From the NCBI RefSeq assembly GCF_041381155.1, contig NC_091143.1:38269996-38333995 (forward strand): a stretch of DNA of 64,000 nucleotides, read 5' to 3'. Position 1 is the stretch's first letter; the number at the start of each line of letters is the position of its first letter. Shown here in pieces: positions 12,440 to 23,419 of the stretch. The notes under the pieces were generated by a model, which saw only the letters and a program-made list of their open reading frames with translations, searched no databases and was not told the origin of the DNA. The position numbers and the translations under genes were made by a program. This DNA is from Argopecten irradians (lineage: Eukaryota; Mollusca; Bivalvia; Pectinida; Pectinidae).

Positions 12440-13110
12440 ACCTGTTTGACTTGTAGGTCAATGATCACCTGGCCTGTACACTGACTTTGTGTGACCTTAT
12501 GACCTTGTGTGTGACCTTATGACCTTGTGTGATACGGGGTTTACTTTTCTCTTACTGTAGGTGATCTGAAGTTTGACCTATGACCTTGTGTGATACAGGG
12601 TTAGTTTTCTGTTACTATAGGTGACCTGAACTTTGACCTATGACCTTGTGTGACAAATGGGTAACTTTTCTCTTACTGTAGGTGATCTGAACTTTGACCT
12701 ATAACCTTGTGTGACACACAGGGGTTACTTTCTCTTACTGTAGGTGACCAGGACTTTGACCTATGAGTTAGTTGGTATGGCACATCGAGGTGGCTGTGTT
12801 CTGTTACTGTATATGACCTGAATTCTGACCTATGATCTTGTTTGACACCCAGAGGTTACTTTCTGTTACTGTAGGTGACCTGAACTTTGACCTATGATCT
12901 AGCTGGTAAGACACATAGGGGTGGCTGTGTTCTGTTACTGTAGATGACCTGAACTCTGACCTATGACCATATGTGACACATTGTGACCTGAACTTTGACC
13001 TATGATCTAGCTGGTAAGACACATAGGGGTGGCTGTGTTCTGTTGCTGTAGATGACCTAAACTCTGACCTATAACCTTGTGAGATGCAGGGGTGGCTGTG
13101 TTCTGTTACT
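12440..13110. repeat. Imperfect tandem repeat (unit about 60-70 bp), around 9 units
   Basis: The recurring core is GACCTGAACTTTGACCTATG, then ACCTTGTGTGACAC and GTTACTTTTCTCTTACTGTA. Unit length varies because of internal indels. The right half has a variant with AGCTGGTAAGACACATAGGG, then GTGGCTGTGTTCTG. Confidence 0.8.
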
Positions 13111-13284
13111 GATCATTCTGATGTACTATATTGCTTTTTACAGTCTTAGAGGGTTATAACATTGACTGTTGTATGTTTTGTTACCATGACGTTTGTCATC
13201 ACATGTTGTCCAGTACCATAACCCCTCATTCTACTGGAGTAAATATACTACGTATGAAACGTTGTTGGTTTTGTCTTTACATTA

Positions 13285-13760
13285 GGTCATGTGACCTGAA
13301 GGGTCAGGATGACCTATAGTTTTCATGCTTTGTCGTCGTGCACCAATGGTAAACTTTTCATTCAAACGACTTCTTCTCAATAATAGAGAAGTCCAGGCCT
13401 CGATTTCCCAAAGCAAATGTGACGACTTAGGTCAAAACTTAAGTCATTTCTGTTAAGTAATCTATGTTAATAATTTTAGACTTATGTTCGTTTTTGACTG
13501 AAGTTTGTTTCAAGAAATCGGGTAATGATATTTGGCCTGTGGCATCCTATCAAGATTGTTCAAATAAATGACCTTGACTTTCATTCAAGGTCACAGGGGT
13601 CAAATAGGATAAGAAAAAAATCTTTAAACAATTTCTTGTGTATAGCTTAGAGGTCTAGAGACCTGATATTGGACTTTAAGCATGTTGACATGAAGGAATA
13701 CCATTTTTATAAAAATGAATGACCTTGACCATCATTCAAGGTATAATTCATCAAAACCTA
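13285..13760. repeat. Dispersed 'GATGACCTATAG' repeat, second copy
   Basis: GACCTGAAGGGTCAGGATGA, CCTATAGTTTTCATGC, TTCATTCAAACGACTTCTTC and TCAAGGTCACAGGGGTCAAA appear in the same order as the copy at 7.6-8.3 kb. Confidence 0.6.
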
Positions 13761-13925
13761 TCATATCAGAACCTGAAGAGTTCTTTATTCAATCTGTTTA
13801 AAATACAGATCTGTATTATCACTACATTTGAAGTACAGGTAGTATAAAGGTCCCCAAATGAGATGTTGTCAGATCCTCTATTGAACTGAGTGGTTATAAA
13901 ATCTGTATTTTGATCAGATTGGTTC

Positions 13926-14298
13926 GATAATTTTCCTTTCAAAATCATCCTACACATTTATACAAAGTGTCGTCATTAAGACGATATAAGCCCAAATATA
14001 ACAAACATCTTGAAAATCATCTAATTAAAATTTATACTGTCTGTGTGGCCGATATCAATCAATCTTTTATTTATTAAAAATTTACCATTGATATGATAGG
14101 CATGAGCGAGGCTTAGGCTGCAATCTCATTGGCCAGCTATAAAAAGTTTCTCTTCTCGGGACATTGATATAAACAACTGTGGACCTTTTATAGCCGGCCA
14201 ATGAGATTTCAGCCGAAGCCTCGCTAATGCATCTTATATCGGCTTAATGACGGCACTTTGTATAGATGTGTAGGATGATTTTGAAAGAAAAATTATCG
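13926..14298. mobile_element. Inverted-repeat element with long arms (about 370 bp)
   Basis: The left arm (GATAATTTTCCTTTCAAAAT, CATCCTACACATTTATACAA, AGTGTCGTCATTAAGACG) returns inverted at 14225-14298. A second inner pair, GCGAGGCTTAGGCTGCAATC (about 14107) and its inverse ending AGCCGAAGCCTCGC (about 14222), makes the whole element foldable. Non-coding. Confidence 0.75.
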
Positions 14299-14330
14299 CT
14301 CTTTCCAACTTGCTAGACTGATGTGTTTTT

Positions 14331-14545
14331 AGCTCACCTGGTCAGAAGGGCTGGTGAGCTTGTCATCGCGCAGCATCCGTAGTCTGTCGTCTGTCCGTCA
14401 ACATTTTCTTTACATCGCTACTAGTCATAGAGATCTGCATTGAATGTAACCAAATTTGGCCAGAAACATCCTTGGGGAAGGGGAACAGAGTTTGTTTGAA
14501 TTTTGGCTCTGACCCGCCACCACCCCCCCCCCCCCCAGGGGGGGC
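14331..14545. repeat. Dispersed 'AGCTCACCTGG' family, 5' part
   Basis: It starts TTTAGCTCACCTGGTCAGAA then GGGCTGGTGAGCT, the family hairpin. GTCAACATTTTCTTTACATC, GCTACTAGTCATAGAGATCT, ACCAAATTTGGCCAGAAACA and CCTTGGGGAAGGGGAACAGA follow. It is truncated after a poly-C run at 14523-14537. Confidence 0.8.
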
Positions 14546-14889
14546 AGGATTTAGTAATCTCCATATTTGAATTTTTCAGTGGTAAGGGAAATATATAAAC
14601 CGAAATACAGATGGTTTTGAAATTTAACTCTTTCTCTTCTCTATTTACTCCATGGACTTTTTGAGGAGTGTTTCTATTATGCCAGAATGACTCAACTCGA
14701 CTACTTTCATTTTTCCACAGTTCAGATACAAAGAGTATATTTATATAAATGATAAAGATGTGTGAAGATTATTGATGAAAAAATAAAGACTTTGATGCAT
14801 GATATGATTGTCCAAATGTCACCGACGATCCACAATAACGCCATGTTAAGTTTGTCACCTTGGAGTGCGTGACATTGATGGTTCAAAAT

Positions 14890-15475
14890 CAGGCTGTATC
14901 TACAACGACATTGGCTCTGCCGGACAGTACCGCTTCTCAATTGATCAGGCTGTATTTAGGACGACATTGGCGGTGCCGGGCAGTGACGGTCCACTCTGCA
15001 TTGATCAGGCTGTATTTAGGACGACATTGGCAGTGCTGGGCAGTGACGTTCCACTCTGAATTGTTCAGGCTGTATTTAGGACGACATTGGCAGTGCCGAG
15101 CAGTGACGGTCCACTCTGATTTTTCAGGCTGTATTTAGGACGACATTGGCAGTGCCGGGCAGTGACGGTCCACTCTGGATTGTTCAGGCTGTATTTTGGA
15201 CGACATTGGCAGTGCCGGGCAGTGACGGTCCACTCTGAATTTATCAGGCTGTATTTAGGATGACATTGGCAGTGCCGGGCAGTGACGGTCCACTCTGGAT
15301 TGTTCAGGCTGTATTTAGGATGACATTGGCAGTGCCGGGCAGTGACGGTCCATTCTGGATTGATCATGCGGTATTTTCGACAACATTGGCAGTGCCGGGC
15401 AGTGACTGTCCACTCTGATTGATCAAGCTGTATTTAGAACGACATTGGCGATGCCGGGCAGTGACAGTCCAGTTT
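14890..15475. repeat. 60-bp minisatellite, 10 units
   Basis: Units start CAGGCTGTATTTAGGACGAC, continue ATTGGCAGTGCCGGGCAGTG and end ACGGTCCACTCTGGATTGTT. They begin near 14890, 14947, 15007, 15067, 15126, 15186, 15246, 15306, 15366 and 15424. The period is a multiple of three, so several frames stay open for long stretches on both strands. I read this as an artefact, not a gene: there is no start context, no splice sites, and equal openness in opposite frames. Confidence 0.9.
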
Positions 15476-16007
15476 TAGGTCTTAAGTTTACAAATAAGAG
15501 CTGAAAATGATTTAGGCAATACTGCCAAAAATTCCATCCACAGCGCAGTCAAATAATTATATACGGTCAGACAATAACTCCATGTTATGGTCTGCAAAGT
15601 TTTACATTTTCACATTGACTAATAACTGTATATTAATTTCTGCAGGTACAGTTTATCTTTCCATCTAAACATGCATAAGGCATAAAAACAATATTTTAAC
15701 AGTGCATAGATTACGTATCGTTACTTATGTGTATAAGGCATCCTACATGTACATGTTTGTCTGTCCATTTGAATGATTTTCACAGCATAATTGATCAAAC
15801 ATGGTGGTTTTCAAAAAATCACTGAAGAAAAAATAGCATGTCAAAATTTTCGCCCAGTTACTGCACATCTAACGTTAATTGTACAAGTACAAATAAGAGC
15901 TTAAAAACTGAATTTTGGCGCAGTATTGCCAAAAATCATGATACATTTGTACATTCATATGTACATGTACAGTGTACGTCTACAATATTAATGCAGTATA
16001 AAATCTT
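15476..16007. other. Intergenic, with a weak 50-bp direct repeat
   Basis: TACAAATAAGAGCTGAAAAT near 15489 and TACAAATAAGAGCTTAAAAA near 15888 start two similar stretches, each followed by TACTGCCAAAAAT or TATTGCCAAAAAT. Nothing else was recognised. Confidence 0.4.
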
Positions 16008-16054
16008 TAGAGTTCCTTTGAAAACCACAGAGAGAGCGACGCCCAACTCCAAAG

Positions 16055-18420
16055 CCACACTAAGAAAGAGGCAGAATCACAGCTTCAACATGGGGACATC
16101 GTTAGAACGGTAGCTTTGGGTAGACAAGGGCTCGGAGTGACAACAGGGAAAAAGTGGACATCAAACCAGGAGGAGAGGAGACATCTTGTTCAGAAGGAAG
16201 TTCGTGCAATGGAAGAACAGTCACGAATGGTTAGAGCCACTGGTATGAAGAAACAAGGAAGTTTGCTGAACTGGGAAAGCGCTCACCAAAACAAATTGTC
16301 ATGGAATGACATTTGGTGCATGGAGCCTCAGAGGCTGCAATTCCAATGAATCTGTCTACGACGTATTACCGACTCCATCTTACTTGGCAACGTGGGGAAT
16401 GACAGACGACCCAGCTTGCAAACTCTGTAAAAGACTGGCCAATTTAGAACATATAATTTCTTCTTGCTCAGTGGCCCTAGCGGATGGACGGTACACCTGG
16501 CGTCACGACAAGGTGCTTTCTGTACTTGCAGACAACTTCCAGACCAGCAGAAAGAGACCAAAGAGGGATAAAGGCGGCTTGAAATTTATCAATTTCGTCA
16601 AGGCCGGAGAACAGAGTGTGAAAGGCGGTGTGAAAGGCAGTGGAGTGCTGGATTCAGCAGTTGAGGACATATCTGAATGGCCGGATGACGTTCCCACCAG
16701 AAATAGCAGTAACCAATTGAAGGTCAGAAATAGTAATTTGGTCTTTATTTCGTCCAAACAGGCTGACAGTGGGAGGATCGAATCAACGACGCCTACGAGA
16801 GAAAACAGACCAAGTACAGTAAAACCCCTCTAACTCGAACCCGGATTCCTCGAATACCCCCTATTCGTCGAACTGGTCGTACGGTTCCGACCGTCTCCCT
16901 ATATAATCTATGTAACAAAACCCTGGATAGCTCGAACAGCTATTCGTCGAATACCCCTTATTCCTCGAACAGAATAATGTCCCCGTTTCATCAAATATAT
17001 AGTATTTACCCATGTATTCGTCGAACAGGTGTTCAGCCCTTGAGATTTTTTTACCTGTGTCACACCTGACTGCACCGACCGACATGGATAATTGCTCACG
17101 AAATTGTGTTTATACAGTTAGCGTGTCAAGCCTTTAGGTAATTAAGAGATTAACGGTGTCATTATTACCTACCTACACGATCTCAAGTCGTTGTTTGATG
17201 CTAACTTTATTTGAATATTTCAGAAAAGTTATTGATGTTTCTCTCGTAATAATCTTCGCTGTAAATACGAAAATACGGAAGTGGTTGATCTGTGTTAATA
17301 GAAAGTATGCATTGTGAAATGACAAAAGAGGCAGAAGATATTGCTGACGTCCACCTAATTATAAAAGTTTCTTTTTTAATTTCTTTGTTGGTTTCATTCG
17401 ACAGGCTAACACAATGTTATTTATCGAAAGATGTAAACGATATCGAACGATATATGCAAAGTACATTTTATCAGTGCATTCCGTATCTCGTAAATTGTAT
17501 TTTGTAACTTTACTCGTAAACACATGTAACCCAATTCAACGTTAGCTTTTACTAAATAGACATCTATAGATATCATTTCTTATGTCCGTAAATATGCTGG
17601 TTAATAACTTTATTGTGAGTATATATTTTGTAAATGTTTTAAATGAATTATGATAATTAAATAATAGAAAATGTACTCCTTGTTGACCAATATGGATTCT
17701 ACATTGACCTAGATGACGATCACTTACTCTACTGTGAATGATTTAGGGCTTTCTCGATAGCTTTTTCAAACGCTATATTTTATGTTATACATTTTTTTTG
17801 CAACTTGATATTGCTATCAATGAAACACTTAAATAAAGAAATCCAAAATGTTGAAAGATAGGTAATTAAAATGTCAATGTCGTGCATTGTTTGTCATAGT
17901 TTGAGACCGTTAATTTTGATTGTTGATCGTGACCAACCTCGGATGAGTCGAATAACCTGTATTCCTCGAACTATTGACCTGGTCCCCTGCTGTTCGAGTT
18001 ATAGGGGTTTTACTGTACCAAGATTTGGTATCAGACTGTCAGCATCGAAGATGGATAATGTGGTGTCTTCCTGTAAATGTTGGTTGGCGTGGTTTCGTTG
18101 GGCAGTCTATGTGGAGGGCTCTGCGGATCATCGGCATCACTGGCATAGAAAGAAAAAGATTGATAGGGCGGCTCTGCAGCGAGGCTGAGGTGGCATCAAT
18201 GTGACTGTGGAAGAAGAGAGAGGAGCAGTGGAGAGGGCAACACCAGTAACATCAAGTTGTGTATAAACATTAACTATCAGAACAACAGTGTTGCAATATA
18301 CTAGCGGACAGCTGAGTGGTTCCGGGCTGGGACCTGATCACCTCAGTCAGCGCACCTCCGGAGCTTGCACAGTGAACAGCGCCGAAACAACCAAGGAAGG
18401 AGGATTCACCTAACGACGGG
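16055..18420 (+). pseudogene. Decayed non-LTR retrotransposon ORF, 3' part (zf-RVT region), split by a DNA transposon
   Basis: The frame from about 16055 reads LQHGDIVRTVALGRQGLG, then ERRHLVQKEVRAMEEQ and LSWNDIWCMEPQRLQFQ. After a frameshift near 16340 it continues VYDVLPTPSYLATWG and CKLCKRLANLEHIISSC, a Cys-x2-Cys...His-x4-Cys zinc finger of the zf-RVT kind, then GRYTWRHDKVL. I know this order from the end of reverse-transcriptase polyproteins common in cnidarian and mollusc genomes. Near 16760 sequence is lost and the frame shifts. The reading frame WEDRINDAYERKQTK then meets the insertion at 16817-18015 and resumes after it with YQDLVSDCQHRRW and MWRALRIIGITG. Stops and frameshifts show it is dead. 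The reverse-transcriptase catalytic domain itself is not present in this window. The 3' limit is uncertain. Confidence 0.75.
16817..18015. mobile_element. Pogo/Tigger-like non-autonomous DNA transposon (1199 bp) inserted in the retrotransposon relic
   Basis: Left terminus CAGTAAAACCCCTCTAACTC then GAAC. The right terminus is the inverse with one mismatch (GTTCGAGTTATAGGGG then TTTTACTG). TA flanks both ends (16815-16816 and 18016-18017). Removing the element plus one TA restores the retrotransposon reading frame, codons K then Y, which fixes the boundaries to the base. Subterminal ATTCGTCGAA and ATTCCTCGAA boxes repeat at both ends, as expected for transposase-binding sites. I see no transposase ORF inside. 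It is either a deletion derivative or a long MITE. Confidence 0.85.
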
Positions 18421-18679
18421 ACCATGACGTATCAGTACCATCCAAGATATGTATATAGGGCCGTTTTCGTTTATTCGGAACAACCGGTTCGACCGTTGGT
18501 TAAAGTCATTAATATTATTTCAAGTATAAATCCTGACGGACCTGCAGTTTTTGATACAGGCCTGTTAGGGCTTTGCCAAGGCTCGTCTGAAAACAATATA
18601 AAATCACCAGGTCCGTCTTTTATTAATAATCGAAAACGGTCTAGTAAAATAAAGTCAATCACAGTACCCGTTATACAAC

Positions 18680-18790
18680 TGTAAATTACCTGTTCTGTTC
18701 TGTTGCCTTCAGTTTTACTATGAGATAGTCCAGGGGTGTAGAGATCGTAGTTAAAGTGGAGTATCGAGGTTGGCTCAAACAAGGAAACCA
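18680..18790. mobile_element. Family 2 inverted-repeat element, right arm only
   Basis: TTACCTGTTCTGTTCTGTTG, then CCTTCAGTTTTACTATGAG and ATAGTCCAGGGGTGTAGAGA, matches the right arm of the full copy at 44996-45312. A matching internal fragment (GAAAACCACAGAGAGAGCGA) sits at about 16018-16055, left of the retrotransposon relic. Confidence 0.6.
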
Positions 18791-18878
18791 AATTGCGGTC
18801 TACCATTTAAAAGGTGATTTCAGTAATCGTACATGTACAAATGTACATTGTACAATTGTAAGTATTTATACAGTACTT

Positions 18879-19283
18879 AAAGGCCCATTACCTTTCCTAA
18901 GCAAAATATAAAGGTTTCTTAAAAGACATTAACAACTTCAGAAAATGCATATCGATGACCTAAAATAAGGTTACGACACCAAACATATGCAAGATTTCCT
19001 GCGTATACATATGAAAACAGTGGAGAGTCAATTCGCTGTTTTGCCGTCTGGCGCAGTGATAGTCAACTACCGCGCAGTATTTAGGACGACGGCGGGAAAC
19101 ACAAGACGACCCGCGTTATGAAAATAAACATTTTATTTATTTTAATCAAATCGTTCACAAGATAATGATTAATGTAGTATTAACGGTAATTTAATAATTT
19201 ATAAGACTCTACAAAATTATCGATCTTGTTTTACATTCCCATTTCAAAAATTAAAAGCCGTTTCGGAAAGGTAGTGGGCCTTT
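18879..19283. mobile_element. Short inverted-repeat element, family 3, copy 1 (405 bp)
   Basis: The termini are AAAGGCCCATTACCTTTCC and its inverse GGAAAGGTAGTGGGCCTTT. The internal landmark CGCTGTTTTGCCGTCTGGCG, then CAGTGATAGTCAACTACC, and TATTAACGGTAA recur at 46.2-47.0 kb (same orientation) and 61.4-61.8 kb (opposite orientation). Non-coding. Confidence 0.8.
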
Positions 19284-19515
19284 AAGGGCACATTGTTTGT
19301 AACAGGAGATGAGAGAATGTACTGAGTTACCTGGTCACCAATTAATGATCGACTCAATACAATCCCGCTACATATCTTTTTTTTTGTTATATATTCATTA
19401 TTGATATTATATTCTTGACAGAACGTCAAGCTTCAAACTCGGACCCGGGCGCGGCTCGGGATACACCATTTAGCCCACCGTATAATCAGGATCACCGAAA
19501 CGCTTGAAATGAAAA

Positions 19516-22500
19516 ATGGAAACTGAAAGTGAAGGTGTATCGCAAATCTCTAGCGAAGAGGACTGTCCGTCCTCTGTTGCGTTTACCGAAGCATTAATGG
19601 GTCAAATCAAGGGTACTGACGTAGCAGCCATGGTCGAACTACAGAGAGACATGTATGTATAGGTTCATATGTACTCCATTTGGTAGTTGTTTTTGTCAGT
19701 CGTTTGTTTATCTGCAGTAGCCTAATATAACTTAGGCCTAGTTAGACCCAACCAGTAGGCCTATACTGTACTGTAGTCGTGACAGAACAGTAGTCGTTAT
19801 TGTGTGCATAATTAATCTACTGTACTGTGCGTCAAGATTTCCGAATGCCTGGAACTTTTAACGAATACTTCATGATGGCGTTGTTTTGTTTATGTCGAAA
19901 TAATATGTTTCATGAGATACAAATTATTTTTTATGTGGAACTAATATGTTTCATGAGATGCAAATTATTTTTCCCAAATCACGACTACTGTTCCTTTACG
20001 ACCACTGGTAGGGTACATGGGACAATTCAATGAAAACGAATGTTGTTAAACATTTTTAGCTCACCTGGTTCGAACGGCCGGTGAGTGTATGCAATGGCGC
20101 AGCATTCTTCGTCAGTCAACATTTCCTGTAAATTACTACTACTTAGACATTCAGTAGAGTTCTGTATGGATTTTAACCAAATTTCGTCAGAAATATCCTT
20201 GGGGAAGGGGAACAGAGTTTGTATAAATCTTGGATCTGACCCCCTGGAGCAAAAAGAGTGGGACCCAATAGGGGGAATATATGTAGAGTCAATTATTTCG
20301 GATCCTTTAGAAAATAAACAGTGATCCTGTTTTCAGAACATAACTTGGCATTACAAAAAAGTGAGCGATACAGGCCCTCTGGGCTCTTCAGGTTTCCAAA
20401 ACTAGTTTACTGTAATGTTATATATGACTCCCATCCTCGATACTCCAGGGGTTACTATCACTGTCATTATATCTACCCCTGGACCATCTCATAGGAAGAC
20501 TGAAGGCAGTTCAAGAGAAAAAAATCTTACAAATCATAGGCCTGTTGATAGGCATCCTTTGAAGACTACAAAGAGAGCGACAACCAACTTCAATGCCACC
20601 TATACAAACAGAGTGTACCGTTATACGGCATTGATGTCATCTTTGTTTCACTTATAATATTGTTGTCGAGGAATGGACAACGCCCAGTACAATATTATGA
20701 TGAGAAACATTGAATAGTAAATATAAAAAAACGCAGCAACATTACGATGACGCCAAGGAATAGTGACATGGCAAAACACAGATTGAGCTAAAATTTGCCT
20801 GAAATGATTTATTCTGATGTTGTTCCAACCAAGTGCTATTACCTTTTTAGGTGATTCGAATGGATATAACTCATATTTTATATGTAGAATTCTCTTGGAT
20901 TGTAGATTCAAATTTGTACATATAGTTGGACTGACATCCTGGGGCCAGAGGGCAGGGCAAATAGGTATAATTTGGATTTCTTGTCAGATGATGGTTGCTT
21001 CTGTTTCAGGCTTTCCCGATATGAGAAAACAAATGAAATGCTAATCAACTTTAATATCTTGTCCTCTACACGGTTTGATGCTACTAGCCAGGCGTTCAGA
21101 GCACACACACTCTTATTGTATGAAATGAAGAAGGATCTTGATGCAGTCTTCAGAAGGATCAGGTATGTAGCTTGTCATCAGTTCACCACTTACAAGTTCA
21201 TGGACATGATCTGCTTGTAATATCCACTTTCGTAAAAATTTTATTTCCATTTAATTTATTTAAATATATTTTATTGTGTTTGAAAAACATTTATAAGGTC
21301 ACCTGACCGAAAGATTCTTACCGCTATTTCTCAGGAAGTACTGACAGGATCTGTCTTAAATTTCATATGTAGGGTTCCATGGGGCCCTATTTGTGGATAT
21401 TGCATTTTCGGAACTACCTTTTGTTTGTTTTATTTTCAGAATTTTAAAACAAAGGCTGGGCAAATTATATCCAGAAGCCTTTTCAGGTAATATCATTTAA
21501 CTTGTTTAAGTTTTAATTCTATAAATTCAGTGTTACCATCATCAGGTGTTGGGCAAAAAATCACACAATCATATCCCAGGGATTAAAATCGAAATCAAAT
21601 CGCCTTTCGTCCGTGGTCCGTCCGTCCATCTGTCCATCTATCTGTTAACAATTCTTGTTACTACTATCTTTTCAAATAGTACAAAAGGGATCTGTCCCAA
21701 ATTTCATTTGAAGATTCCCCTTGGACACAAAACATTCATATTGCATTTTGGGACTGATCTGTCAACAAGATAACCGACAGGTACTGCATATTGCTTGGAT
21801 TTTGATAGTTAGTTTGTTACTGCTATTTCTCAGAAAGTGCTGAAAGGATAGGCCCTAAATTTCATATGTAGGTTCCCTTTAGGCAAGGGCCCTAGTTGTG
21901 TATTTTGGGACCAAATTTGTCAACCAGGTGGCAGACGGACAGGCTGCCATCTTGGAATTTTTATAATTGAAATTTGTTACTGTTACTTCTTGGAAAGCAC
22001 TGCAGTGATCTTTCTCAAATTTCATATGTAGGTTCCCCTAAGGCCTTAGTTGTGCATATTGCATTTTGGAACTGAATGTCAACAAGATGGCTGACAGGCT
22101 TCCATCTAGAATCTTGATAGTTGAAGTTTGTTGCCACTCTTTCTTAGAAAGTACTGGAAATAAAATATGCCCCAAATATCATATGTAGGTTCCTAGGACC
22201 CTACATATGTAGTTGTGCATATTGCTTTTTTGCAATTGGTTGGTCGACAAGGTGGCTGACAGGCCGCCATCTAGGATCTTGATAGTTGAAGTTTGTTACC
22301 GCTATTTCTCAAAACTTGTGAAAGGATCTGTTTCAAATTTCATATGTACAAAAAAAGTAGGTAAACAAAATGGCTGACAGGCAGTCATCCTAGATTTTGA
22401 TAGTTGAAGTCTTTACCGCTATTTTTCAGAAAGAACTGTAGGGATCTTTCTCAAATTTCATATGTATAGGCTCCATATAGATCTTATTTGTATATATGGC

Positions 22501-22955
22501 GTTTTGGGACTGATCCATGAACAAGACAGTCTACAGGCTGGCCTGCCATGTTGGATTGTGGTAGTTACTGTTTGAAAAGCAGAAAAAACCAAAGATCCCT
22601 TTTCCATTGTCAGATATAGATTATTCTTTGGTGGGCGCCAAGATCCCTCTGGTATCCCTTGTATTGTAAATCTAATAAAATAAATTACATTGTAAAAGTA
22701 TATTTGAGTAAATAGATGTAAATTGGGATGGGATTTCTTTTTGATGGAGCTGATCCAGTCCTATAGTAATTATCTCTAGTTGTGATGTTGTCAAAAGTTT
22801 CCTGTATTTTTTGAAGTCTTTTAATTTCTTTCATTTCAGCATGCAGCGATGTATACAATGTATTAGAAGACGAGGAAGAAGAGTTTAGGGAAGAGAACAG
22901 AGAAACAACAAAAGAAGAAAAAGATGAAAATGACTCTGCTGAAGACAATGGCTAA
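19516..22955 (+). CDS. KXD1: KxDL motif-containing protein 1 (BORC/BLOC-1-associated), four exons
   Basis: KXD1 is a small coiled-coil subunit of the BORC complex on lysosomes, which couples them to kinesin via Arl8 for movement along microtubules, and interacts with BLOC-1. Exons 19516-19652, 21010-21162, 21440-21486 and 22840-22955 join in frame with phases 2, 2 and 1 to give 150 residues. The core [16 protein letters not shown], then [18 protein letters not shown], contains the name-giving K-x-D-L (KKDL) motif. [14 protein letters not shown] follows, as in human KXD1. The C-terminus is acidic ([13 protein letters not shown]). The ATG at 19516 was chosen because the ATG at 19509 hits a stop after five codons. 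AATAAA overlaps the stop at 22954-22959, but the real poly(A) site may lie further on. Start and exon 1 are inferred from frame and donor GTATGT. Confidence 0.9.
20057..20395. repeat. Dispersed 'AGCTCACCTGG' family, near-complete short copy
   Basis: It starts TTTTTAGCTCACCTGGTTCG then AACGGCCGGTGAG and ends with CTTGGCATTACAAAAAAGTG, then AGCGATACAGGCCCTCTGGG. This copy and the 42.1-kb copy define the likely two ends of the family. It lies in KXD1 intron 1. Confidence 0.8.
20432..20640. mobile_element. Family 2 inverted-repeat element, left part
   Basis: CATCCTCGATACTCCAGGGG, TTACTATCACTG, CCCTGGACCATCTCATAG, then AAGAGAGCGACAACCAACTT and GTGTACCGTTATACGGCATT match the left two thirds of the full copy at 44996-45312. 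The right arm is missing. It lies in KXD1 intron 1. Confidence 0.75.
21295..22665. repeat. Dispersed repeat with about seven degenerate internal units (about 150-170 bp)
   Basis: Recurring landmarks are TTGTTACCGCTATTTCTCA, GATCTGTCTCAAATTTCATA, TGTAGGTTCC, TGCATATTGCATTTTGGGAC and AAGATGGCTGACAGG. The end GGTGGGCGCCAAGATCCCTC matches the sequence at about 3228. Exon 3 of KXD1 (21440-21486) lies within its left edge, so the repeat grew around the exon in introns 2 and 3. Confidence 0.65.
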
Positions 22956-23419
22956 TAAATAGATTGTTAATATTTGATAAGTATATGGTAAATATTTTAA
23001 AGAACATCTGAGACTGTCTATTGTCCATTGTCTGTCCTTCATTCGATGTCAAAGAATAGGTGTTCATGATGATGATGGGGCCACATACGGAGGAATCAGA
23101 GGAAAAATAACCAGTTTCTCCAACCATGCACTGATTTGTCACCAGTTTCAGCTATGAGAAATGTCTCTGTCACCAAGGGTATCACAGACTGCATGTTAAG
23201 ACTCTTGAACCTGGAGTAACAATTACATGACGTCATGACTTCATGAATTTAACAGTGGCCTGCATTGTTGATGACGTCATTAAAATTGAAGTGCAGTCGA
23301 TCGCGACGGAACCACATTCATGTCGCAGTAAACATGCTTCTTTTTCAGCTATTATCATATATTTTTCTTTTGTATATGGGAGAAAGAGAATCATTCCCTA
23401 CCTCTGAGAGTGTGACAAC

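Noticed and set aside
14860-15370. Open frames of 92-100 codons on both strands
   Set aside because: They are produced by the 60-bp tandem repeat; openness in opposite frames with no coding signature argues against a gene.
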